DNA of 64,000 bases. Origin: Chromobotia macracanthus. Lineage: Eukaryota > Chordata > Actinopteri > Cypriniformes > Botiidae. Position 1 is the stretch's first letter. Every line of letters begins with the position of its first letter. A program made the translations under genes and the position numbers. This document shows, one piece after another, positions 25,601 to 37,700 of the stretch. Under the pieces are notes generated by a model that ran no database searches, was not told the origin of the DNA, and saw only the letters and a list, made by a program, of their open reading frames with translations. The DNA is taken from NCBI GenBank assembly GCA_036877525.1, contig JAZGTH010000006.1, positions 14,440,001 through 14,504,000 of the forward strand, written 5' to 3'.

Positions 25601-28600
25601 GACTTATCAGCTCTTAAAAAGGCAGCTAGAAAAATGGAGCGTAGATTGAGGAATACAAACTTAGAGATATGGCGTGATGCATGGAAAGAGAGTGACCACA
25701 AATACAAAGTCTTTAAAAACAGCAAAATCTACCTATCTGAAAAAATCAGAATAATCCACAATTTCATTTCAATATTGTTGCAAATTTGACCAAAGTCAAA
25801 GCATCAACAGACAGAGATGCTAAACTACAGCACAGGAGTAATGATTGTATGAAATTCTTTGCAAATAAAATAGAGCAAATCAGAAAAAATATTGAATCTA
25901 TTCAACCAGCCTTGCCTCTGTCTAATAGCAGTGTGTACTACAGCATGCCTCAAGTACTACTAGACTCATTTACTGCCATTTCACTGGATGAGCTCTTAAA
26001 AATATCTACCTGTATATTAGATCCCACTCCCACAAAACTACTGAAAGAAGTTTTTCCTGCTGTGTTGGAACCAGTGCTCAATATTATAAATTCCTCATTA
26101 AAATTAGGCTATGTTCCAGCAGCCTTTAACACAGCAGTTATTAGGCCAATCATTAAGAAGCAAAATCTCGACCAGGGAGAGCTGACCAACTTCAGACCAA
26201 TTTCAAATCTCCAATTTCAAAATTGAAAATACTGGAAAAAGTAGTGTCTGGACAGCTCCAAACATTCTTAGCAAAAAATAGCATATATGACAAATTTCAA
26301 TCAGGATTTAGGCCCCACCATAGCACAAAAACAGCCTCAGAGTTACAAACGAGCTCCCTTCTTATATTACTGGACCTCAGTGCAGCTTTTGATACCATAG
26401 ATCATAAAATTATTCTTGATAGACTGGAAAACTGTGTTGGCATTAGTGGTCAAGCATTAGCCTGATTTAAATCCGATTTAACTGACCGTTACCACTTTGC
26501 CTATGTTAACGAGGAAAAGTCTTGTTACTCGCAGGTCAAATATGGTGTGCCACAGGGTTCAGTTCTTGGTCCTATTGTTTTCTCATTATATATGCTTCCG
26601 CTTGGAGATATTATTAAGAAATACGACATCAGTTTTCACTGCTATGCTGACAATACTCAGCTTTACATTTCCTCAGAACCTGGCAAAACCCATTGCTTTT
26701 CTAAGCTAACAGACTGTATTAACGACATCAGAAATGAATCTACCTGTAAAGTATCGTATTAATTTTAAAATACTATTAATTACTTATAAAGCCCTACATG
26801 GTCTAGTGTCTTCATATATTCGTGAATTATTTTCAGAATACAATCCATTGCGGACACTGCGCTCGCAAAACAGTGGTCTGCTAATAATTCCAAGAATATC
26901 TAAAACGTCTAAAGGCGGCAGATCTTTCTCCTCCCCAGCAATGTTCGGGACTCAGACACACTCGAGGAGTTCAAGTCTAAACTAAAGACCCATCTCTTTA
27001 GATGAGCATTCACCTAATTCAACTACTGTCACACCAAGGCCACAACAGCTAGTCTTAACTGGAACCGAGCACACTTTTTACCCACTTTACTATATGGCTT
27101 TCACATTCTGTGTGTCCGTACGCTAATATAAGCCTGTTTTGTTTCCCTCTCTCTCTCTCTCTCCTCCGAGGGACTCTGAGCGAGGTAACGTTCACAACAG
27201 CCTGACTAAGGAGGGGGTGACCACCATGGGAACTGTGAAAAATCAACCACCACCATCACCTATTACATTAATGCAACTGTTAATCTATACTCATATTTTT
27301 AGTAAAATACGTGATTCTGTCCATACCAGCAGTCTGATGTTATAGCTGCTCTCAGTCTCATTTAACGTCGGCATCCTCGCCTAAACATCCCTTATTGTAT
27401 TATGTCAGCCATCAGGCTGAATATAAAATCACCAGACCCAAATAAAACTTTACATCAGAATACTGACTGCGATGCTGTAAATCTATAAACCCTTACACCA
27501 AAGTACTGATTGCAGCTGTAACACGTCAGAGGAGAAATGACCCTCCCGGTGAGCCTGGGTTCTCCCAAGGTTTTTTCTCCACATTCATCATTGGAGTTTG
27601 GGTTCCTTGCCACTGTTGCCTTGTTGGAGTGCTCACTGGGAGACTGCGGATAATAGATATTTGATACTCCATAGTAAATATCTGACTTGATACTTAATTA
27701 TTGATAATTGATTGATAATTAACATACCATTGTTACTTGTATCGTATATATTTCCTTGTTTTTTTCCATTTTCCTCCCTGTAAAGCGGCTTTGAGACAAT
27801 GCCACATTGTAAAAGCGCTATACAAATAAAGTTGAATTGAATTGAAGTCATAAATGACTTAAAGTGGCCAACTGTTAGATTAAAAGTGTCTCACCCACAT
27901 CTTGCGTTAATTATCTACGGCTGATAGTTACAGCTTTTCAATTGAGGCCCTCTCTCAGGGTCAATCTTTGTACCTCTGTTATTTACTGTTATGTCTTTGT
28001 GTTTGGTAGTTCTTGGTATCTAAGGTATGTGAAGGTCATCACATATGCAAAATATTCCAAAGAATAGGTATTAATATGTATGACTTGTAAGATGAGTACC
28101 TACTAGGCAAATGGCCATATTAGGGTTATTATTTGTTAACATTTGATGAATTGCTCATCACTGTCTTGAATATTCCACCCATGTTTTGTCTTCACATATA
28201 TCAGGTGCTAACAAAGAATAAACAAGCTTGAGGTAGAGTAGAACACAACACTGTGGCCTCTTCCTTTTGCTCCCTGGATCCAGCATGAGTGTTCTTTTCT
28301 CATAACATCCACAGCCACAAGATTTGATTAATTTAAGGAAAGGAAACCCAGATACAAGATTGTAATAACAAAAAGAGATGCATAAATTCACCAAACTAAC
28401 AGAATGTATAGTCGATATCAAAACTTGGATGACTAGCAACTTTTTACTTCTAAAATTCAGAAAAAACAGAAGTTCAAAATCAAAATCTTCTACACGGAAT
28501 AACCTAGAAACTGTCTTACTCAAGTCTTGATTATCGCAATGCCCTACTTGGTGGCTACCCTGCAGGATTAATACAAAAACTCCAGCTGGTTTAAAATGTT

Positions 28601-28697
28601 CCAGAGTTCTCATGAGAACTAACAAGTACTAACAAGATTGTTGATTGCTTGCAAAGCCCTGAATGGTTTAGCTATATATATATATATATATTGCTTG

Positions 28698-28753
<56 letters not shown>

Positions 28754-31700
28754 CAAGCAATATATATATTGCTTGTAACTTGAATACATTACATGACCTT
28801 TGCCCGATTGAAAAATTACTGTCATCAGATTGGTGGGTTTGTTTTTGCATTTAGAGTGCAATGGAACAGAATGTCTCAGTGTCAGGGTCCTTCCTGTTCT
28901 GCGTCTTTCTAGATTAACTTGCCAGGATCCTGACTTCCATTGTGTTCTGTGTCAGAGCATGTTGTTTGGATCCTGCCTCCTCCTAGTCATGGTTCTTGTT
29001 TCTTGGAGTCAGGATCTGAACTCATGCTCTGGGTCCTTGTTCCTTGTGGAAGCACATGGCCTCTGTTTTGTTTACATTCACCATGTGCTCTTCGGTCGCA
29101 TGTCTTGGCCCCGCCCCATTGTTTCCTTGTCTCGTTAGTGCTTGTTTCACGCACCTGTTTGTCCTTGTCTGTGCCCTATTTAATGCCTGTGTGTTTTCTG
29201 TCTTGTGCCGGTTCATTTTCATGCATTTCGGTTGTGTTTTCAGATGTCTTTCGTGCATTGGTGCGTTCATGTTTTTGTCGGTTTACCTGTTCAACATCGC
29301 TGACGTTTCCAGCCCTGTCCTGTCTTGCTGTGTTTTTGTATTGTGTTTGTTTCTCCGTGTTTTCTGGTCTAGTTTAGATTTTTGCCCCGGTAGTGGAGGT
29401 TGTGTCTTTATAAATATAGACTTAAATATAAATCTTTATAAATAGACTTTTTCTGTTGTTGCTGTCGCTGTTCGTTCCCCATGACCTTGACACTCAGCTT
29501 TTGTTTTCAAAAGTGTAATTATTTTTAAATGAAAAATGTGGTGCTCATGGCATGAAACACCAATAAAACTGTAAGATTAGATGTAGGAGACATTTGTGCA
29601 TATGATTGTAGACCAAAAGCTGAGTAAGCAGATATTGAATGTTCCAGAGTTGGGGAAGACTGTTCCAGAGTTTGGGTGCCAAATATGAAAAGGGTCTACC
29701 ACCTGTGCTTAATTTTGAAATTCTGGGTATTATCAACTGGCCAGAATTTTTAGATTGCATTGAATGTGAAAGACTGTAATAAGAGAGGAGCTTGTTCAGT
29801 AATTGAGGAGCTAAACCATTCAGGGCTTTGCAAGCAATCAACAATCTTGTTAGTACTTGTTAGTTCTCATGAGAACTCTGGAACATTTTAAACCAGCTGG
29901 AGTTTTTGTATTAATCCTGCAGGGTAGCCACCAAGTAGGGCATTGCGATAATCAAGACTTGAGTAAGACAGTTTCTAGGTTATTCCGTGTAGAAGATTTT
30001 GATTTTGAACTTCTGTTTTTTCTGAATTTTAGAAGTAGAAAGTTGCTAGTCATCCAAGTTTTGATATCGACTATACATTCTGTTAGTTTGGTGAATTTAT
30101 GCATCTCTTTTTGTTATTACAATCTTGTATCTGGGTTTCCTTTCCTTAAATTAATCAAATCTTGTGGCTGTGGATGTTATGAGAAAAGAACACTCATGCT
30201 GATATAAAGATATAATAACCTTAATGACTGAATTAAGTAATTAAATGGACAATGCTTGATAATGAGGTTGACTTTTTATCCTTTAGATATTCAGTAAGAA
30301 TTCTAGAGATTTCTGTGCTTTCGAATGTTGATCAAAGCAATGTATGCACAAAATGATGACATGCTGCCAAGGTGGTTTATGTTCTCATCCTAATTTTTTT
30401 CACTGAGTTTGAGAGCTTGAATCCAAAGCATTTTTCACACAGAAGGCAGAAAATCTTTCATGTGGCCATTGTTGCTACCAGCTCTGGGAGTAGAAAATGA
30501 GTGAGATGGGAGAAAGAGGCAGGATGAGGATGTCTTCAAGCTACATGGCCAGTGGCAGCCTGGCAACAGACTACAACACAAAACAAATCTGACACACACA
30601 GGAGTCTGCTGATGAAGTACACAATGTGAGTGCTTTAAAGATGAAATACAGTACATAGCATTACGTACATCTGTGTGTGACATAAATCCGTCATACTGAT
30701 CCTGCTTTACTAACCTCTCTTAAAATGGACCTGTATGACCACTTTCTAGCCTAATTAAAGTCTGTTTAGCTGGTGGTTGAAGTGCTGGTTCATTTAAACA
30801 TTCCCTCAGTCTAAGTCCATGAGAATTTGGGCCTGTTAAGAAGTCCAGATCAATTATTAAAGATAAAATAGGTATTGTCTCTAATAATTGTTGCAACTTT
30901 GTGACTTTGTACAACATTTCTTATATTGTTGCCTCCTCAGGATGAATCGCTTTATTGTTATCCTCACTCTTGTTAGTCTCTTTGAAAAAAAGCTTCCACT
31001 AAATGAAAATGTTTACTGGTAAAGAGGAATGACATTGTGTAAAAGAGTTGAACGTTTAGTGAATCAGTGAAGCATACTTTGTTAACACAATGGAGACGGC
31101 GTCGTTTAAGATACTCTCTCCAAACACCAGCATGTTGAGCACAGGATCCACGTTCAGAGCGTTAAAGATGGCGATAGTGGCAACTGGATCCACAGCTGAG
31201 ATTAGAGAACCAAATGCAAAACTAGAGAGGAAAAACCCATAAATAAACATACACTTATTTTCAATTCATTTAAATTCAGATTCATTTATATAGTGCTTTT
31301 TTACACTGCTGCATTATTTCAAAACAGCTTTACATATTACAACATCTAGCTGAACCGGAACTAGCACAAGTGTCAAGAGGCTGTATATCTGTTCTTATGT
31401 GACGTGTCCCCGGTTCGGGTTTACCTAATTAATACAGTCTAACAATCCCTTAAGGGATTTGAGTCATTAAACTGTAAGACTATGTATAGGCTAGATTAAA
31501 GTGATAGGTCTTTAATCTAGATTTAAACTAACAGAATGTTCCTCCCGGAAAACACTGGGAAGAATGTTCCAGAGTTTGGGCACTAAGTATGAAGAAGATC
31601 TACCACCCATGCTTGGTTTTGAAGTTCTAGGTATTATCAATTTGCTGGAATTTTGAGATAGTACCTGAGCGTGCTCCTGTCTTATTACAGTCCTTCACAT

Positions 31701-34700
31701 TAACTGCTGAGGAGCTAAATCATTCAGGGCCATTTAGGTAATTTGTAGGTAGAATTTTGAAGTTTATACAATGCTTAATAGGGAGCTAATGCAGTATTGA
31801 CAGAACCGGACTAATATAGTCATACTTTTTGTTTATGTAAGGACCCTGGCTACTGCATTTTGGACCAAACGTATGAATTAACTTCTCAGATTTTTTTTTT
31901 TAAAATTTGTAACCATGTCTAAAATCTTGTTTTTATGTTTTCATTACAAAGTGTCTATATAAGTATATATAAAAGTTAAATATATAATTATATATACAAT
32001 TAAGTAAATATAAATATTTTAGCATTAAACTGCAACATAATGTAAAAAACAAAAGATTCAAAAAATATAAACCGATAAACCAAAAAATACAACCAATGTT
32101 GTACAAGAAAATGTGGAAATTTCTCACCTGTCTGTCATTGTCATCTTGTAAATGACATCCGCCTGTTTAAGAGACACATATTGAAACATTATGATCATAA
32201 TTGTAGGGAAATCCACATTAAGCAATAAAACATACAAATTCTTTTACAGCCGCTCTACAGAACACTGATCTATCTTTCACCATCTAAAGCTGAAACAAAA
32301 TTGCTAGTTACCTGCACAGTTGTTCGTTGTAATTAAATGGCCATGATAAATCAGTATATTCAGGTTTTTTAAGAGTGTACTTACACTAGAAACTCTGAAT
32401 TCTATTACTACTTGGTTTTTAATTAATTTAATTGATTTGAGCATATTTAGGTTTATAATGGGTCTGATCCTCACCTTGCTGAGGAACAGGAATTGAAGTT
32501 TGCAAGTAAAGCTGCAATTTCCTCCATCAGGTGAGCTGTTTCCGTAATAATCTTATGATATGTGCTGTACAATTAAGTGAAAATTGCTATGCGGCATAAA
32601 TGATAGATCTATTAGGCAGGGTATAAAAAGTGCTTATAGTTCATAAAGTGCTTTTCTTCAAATCAAAGTTGCATCGTTATGATGCATGATGTGTGTTCTC
32701 GCATGGAACTTCAAGTGAAAGTGTAAGTGCAGGTCAGCAGGGGAGTGGGGACGATCACGCTTGGGTTCAGTACAAGACAATGGTGTCTAGTGCGAGTACA
32801 CCCTAAAAGACACACCAGGCAAACTTAAAAATTACAGAAATGATGTACAATAATCATGAATATTAGTAAAAAATCATTACTGTTATACATGTCTCTCTGC
32901 TCCTCTGCCATTTTTTGTAGTTGGTATGGTTGTAGTTCTGTCTCTGTGACCCCGCCCTGTATCTCGTTTTTCTCACTGCTATTTTCTTAGTGTTATTAGG
33001 GGTTCAAGCATGAAGCACTGAAACCCTATTGTAATTGTAAGGATTATTATTATTAGGGGTTCAAGCACAAAGCAATCAAAAAAGCGTTAGTGCTCATAAC
33101 TCCTTCATTGTTGGTCAACAGTGACTTCCTTGGCTAGACAAATCCATCTAGTACTATACAATGAGCCTTCTTTTGCAAACTAGTCCTAGGTTTTTTGACC
33201 GATCGGAACCAAACCAGTACTGAAAGATTCTCTGGAGTCAGTAAATTATTATAAACAAAATGTGAAATTTTTATTCATATTCTCGATGGGATGTCAGAAA
33301 GTTCGAAGTGGGGCTACTTTTGGTTACAGGGCTATGGGAATGAGATATCGTCACCAAACTTGGTACATGTATGTAGGAGACAGATCTACAGTCACATGAA
33401 AACAATTGCAGTGATTGACCACTAGATGGTGGTATAAAGTGGAAAACTAAAAAAAACCTTTGGTACGTAACTCCTCCCACAAGGTTTGTCATAGACCCAT
33501 GAATGAGGTGTTGAATTGTCCGGCTTATTGAGGCATAGAGACCTGGGGGTGGGCTCATATCGCTCAGCTTAGTAAGCAACAACACAGTGACATTTCAAAT
33601 TCATAGCCGCGCCCCAACAACAGTACCCTAGCAACCACCCCATTGACTTCCATTGATAAAAAACCCATAGACGTAACATTGGGCAGATCTTTGTGATGTC
33701 TTCACATCAGAATGTCTTAAAGACTCGGGGTGTGGGCTCATATCGCTCGACTTAGTAAGCAGCAACAATGGTAAAATTTCAACTTCATAGCCACGCCCTA
33801 GCAACCATTTACAGTACCCTAGCCACAACCCAATTGACTTCCATTTAAAAAGGTGAGAGGCTTCAGAACATTGTAGAGATAAGTGGGTGGCCTCTTGACT
33901 CAGACTGGCAAGTAGTCTTTAATTATTACCATAGAAACTGTCCAGCCATGCCCTAGCAGCCATTTAGAGCACCTTGAATTTTTCACGAAATCTACTTTTG
34001 CGAACTAGTCCTGGGTTTTTTTGACTGATCGGAACCAAACAAGTGCTGAAAGATTCTCTGGAGTCAGAATTTTAATAATTATCAAAAGCTGTCATTTTTA
34101 TTCACATTCACAACGGAATGCCAAAACGTTCAAAGTGGGCAGGGCCACTTTTTGATTATACAGCTATACCTCAGGAATCAAGAGAATGAAAATTGGCATG
34201 CAGTGTCTTTGTCCAAGTTGTCATGATTGTATGTGAGAACATTCAATAATCTTGAAAAACATGGCACCATCCGCAATGAAGTTTGAGCACCTATTAGACA
34301 GGTTAATGCAGGCGGAAAACTCAGTGGGCATGTTTCACTCTTATGACCCATTGGTCAGTAATTTTAAAAGAAATCGGTCACCAGGGGTGCACTATTTTGT
34401 TTTTTTGGCTGGGCTAATGATCATGTGATGGTTGACAAACAGATTCATATTTATATCATATGTTAGAACTTCTAATTCTGAACAACTTCGCCTCTAGAAC
34501 TATTGCTGTCAAACAAACCATATTTTAAACATTTTAGATTATTTGATAAACCTACTTTTGTGAACTAGTCCTAGGTTTTTCACTTTGCCTCAACACAGTG
34601 CAGTACAATTCTCTGGACTCTCTAGGTCAATAGCTGCTTGTAGTTATATTTCTGTATTATTATGTTTGTATGCATAATGTTTAAACAGGCTGATGTGTTT

Positions 34701-37700
34701 TTTTGTTGTCGTGGCGCTTGATCGTTCAGGCCAGATGTTGCCATTTGTTACTTCAAACGTGAATTTGCAGATTTCCATGAATTACTAAAGAGTTTCCTAA
34801 CAGCTCAGCTCTGCACATTACAGCAGGGCCATCTTTCTTATTTTGTAAAAATGTTAGATAAATTAACATTGGCTGTTTTAGTTTATGTCTAAGAATTGTA
34901 CACTGTAAAAAAAAAAGCTGCTTTAACTTTTTAAGTTTAATTAATTTGTCATTTCAGTTTACTCTTTGTAATATTTACTGGTGTGAAGTTGAGGTAACTT
35001 AAGAAATAGTTCGAATATATCTTAACCTATTATACCAGTCAGGATTTAAAATATTAAGTTGAAATTACTTGTATATCCAAGTTAAACTTAAAAAAAAAAA
35101 AAAAAAAAGGCAGCAAAGTTTTTTTTTTTTTTTACAGTGTAGGTGTTCATGTAGCTCAGTTGGTAGAGCACTGCATTAGCAGCGAAAGGTTGTGGGTTTG
35201 ATTTCCAGGTAACACACGTACTGATAAATTGTATACCTTGAATGCACTGCTTCAAAGCATCTGCCAAATGGGTAAATGTAAGCTTGAAATCCAACACTCT
35301 AACAACGATGGAAGGAAAATCTAACAACATTTATGTAAAGGTCAGAAGGCACTGTTAAGTTTACAAAACTAATAACACTAAATTATAACATTAAATTATG
35401 GCAGCTGTGGCCTTCTGGTTAGTAGTAAGGCATCAGAAGGTAATCAGAAGGTTGCTGGTTCGATTCTAGTTTCAGCAGGTAGCATCTGAGCCAATGCCCC
35501 CTGTGCACAGCACTGCTGCCCACTGCATTGACCGTGTTCAATGCAAAGGTCACATTTCAAATATGTCACTTCAAGTAAATTCTTGAAAACATATTACCTA
35601 CAAAATATTAACATTATATTGCACACAAGTGATATAGTGTTAAATTTCATGCATCATTTTAAGACAGTCCTTTAGAATACAGTACATGAGCCTTCATTTG
35701 ACATTATGGAATACCTTTGCATTTCTGTGTGTTTTTAATTTATTACATAACATTCTATTATGCAAGTATTAAAAAAAATCACAAGGGCTCTTGCTTTTAC
35801 ACTGCACATTAAGCCTTGTTTATATGTGTGTGTGACTAATGCAATAAGCCAATTGTTACATTGACAGACATTAGAAAACATGTGGATGTCTTAGATACCT
35901 GTCCCAGGAAATAGATTCCTCCACCCACTATAAAGGCTGAGATTGCCGTTCCAAAGACAGCAAATAACGTGATTGAGCCAATGTTCTGAAAAAAATTACC
36001 CTGCAGAGATAAAAAAAACCCAACTATGTTAAGTGCTGAAGAACAACCATTAATAAAGGAGTTTTACATTTTACAGTCTCACTAATGCATACTAACATAG
36101 CAATTAGACATTAACAACAGCATCACAGGACAGTTCTGTCAATTTTGTCTTTAATCGTAATGTTTCTGACCCATCAAATGTAAATTCCCGACATATCAAA
36201 TCATGTACTGTTCCTGACAATTTCAAAAGACAATTTGTTAGCTACTATTATAATAATCAGAGTTATATTAAATTATATATATGAAAGACCACACCGAACA
36301 TGGCAGCATGTTCCACATCGATAATGCCAAATTATGCTAGTCACAAGACATGCGAGAACCAATCATATTCTGTGTTACTTACATGGAGCCAGTGTGCCAC
36401 CATGTTTGGTGCCAACATGCTGTTTCGATTGCTAAATTTTGATTGCATTTATTAACCCACTTGAGTTGCATGGATTACTTTTATGAATAAATTTATTTTT
36501 GGTGGGTTTTGGAGATACAAATTCTTGGTTCACTGCCAGGAGCCAGCATATTATTTAATATAACTCTGATTGTGTTGGGCTGAAAGAAGAAAGTCATATA
36601 CCCCAGGATGCCTTGAGAGTTACACAAAATATCATTTTTAGGTGGACTGTTCCTTTAAGTCTGATCCCCAATGCCAGGGACACGCTTAATGATTTCCAAG
36701 CTGACTATGAATCGAATTTGTTCATGATCACTAATTATGCCAGGATGTAACTGAGATAAGTTTTTAAAAGCCAGTCGTTGCCAGTCGTCCTTACAAAGAT
36801 TGTTTTATACATGCTTAATATTTGCGAATGGCGCCTGTGATCACTCTTTCCATGGAGACAGTACACAGACAAAAGGAGAGAAATGGTGACAAAAGGAAGT
36901 CTGCAGTGTAAGCAAAAATCTACATATGGTTTAATTTGTGACTGGATTTGTAGTGTTATTATGTGCATATTTTTATGTACATATAAAAATGTTATCATCT
37001 GCATATTAAAAGTTGTAACTGACAAAACTGGGCCAAAACGATTAGCTAGCTCATTTAAATTTTGGACTGCATGGTATTGTCAAAAATAGTCAATCTATTT
37101 GTAGTTTTTCTTTAAAGGATTTATATTACATTTCATTTCACCTTATGTAATGAGTATCCTGACTCAAAAATGATTGGTGGTAAAAGTAGCAGAAAGAACA
37201 TATTGGGACGAAACATCTCCTCTTCCTGTAAAAGAAATGAAGATAAGTCTTAACAGGTGAATTACAAACAATGCCTGCACATTATTTGCAAACATACCCT
37301 CGCAACATACACAACAGACATTACAATTTTACTGTAAAAATATAAATATATTGGGTTGTTATTTTAACCAAAACTGAATGGAGCTCTTTAAAATTATTAC
37401 AGTTCCACACTCTTTTTTTACTGACACTCTTGGGTGCTTTATTACATATATAAGTTATGAAATATAAAGATGTACTGTGATTCCAATAAATTCACCCAAC
37501 TGGACATTTATTAAATAAATCTGCTTTTATATTCTGCCCAAGAAAGTTTGGATGACACAAGGATAAATCATGTACAGAACACTGAGCTGAAACAGTTCTG
37601 AGTAAAAGTTTCAGAGAAGTGAGAAATAACTGTAGAAATCATTTGATTTGGTTGATGCTCATGAGGGTGTAACCAGTTTTTGATTATAAACGGACAATCA

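Larger units (their letters stand above)
23820..27846 (+). mobile_element. long L2-type LINE (copy 3) with esterase ORF1
   Basis: The most complete LINE of the window. It has a putative 5' UTR (about 23820-24107), an ORF1 frame (24108 on), reverse transcriptase (25786-26985), a 3' UTR, and the L2 end at 27780-27846 with GTAAAGCGGCTTTGAGACAA and a TTGAATTGAATTGAA tail. Most of the endonuclease and parts of the polymerase thumb are deleted. It lies antisense to slc9a8. The 5' boundary is a guess from the change in sequence character. Confidence 0.85.

Noticed and set aside
28158..28625. 155-codon minus-strand frame and its twin at 29857-30207
   Set aside because: They are antisense readings of L2 sequence duplicated in inverted orientation, not genes.
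28830..29445. three overlapping open frames of 100-145 codons on the plus strand and one on the minus
   Set aside because: They lie within a solo LTR with a target duplication, and none has a recognisable domain or splice context.
30435..30683. 82-codon minus-strand frame with a Cys-rich middle
   Set aside because: No recognisable domain, no plausible splice borders matching slc9a8, and the slc9a8 exons on both sides join in phase without it.
35150..35215. possible tRNA gene
   Set aside because: A and B boxes are present, but the acceptor stem does not pair and the sequence runs into a SINE tail. It is a tRNA-derived SINE.
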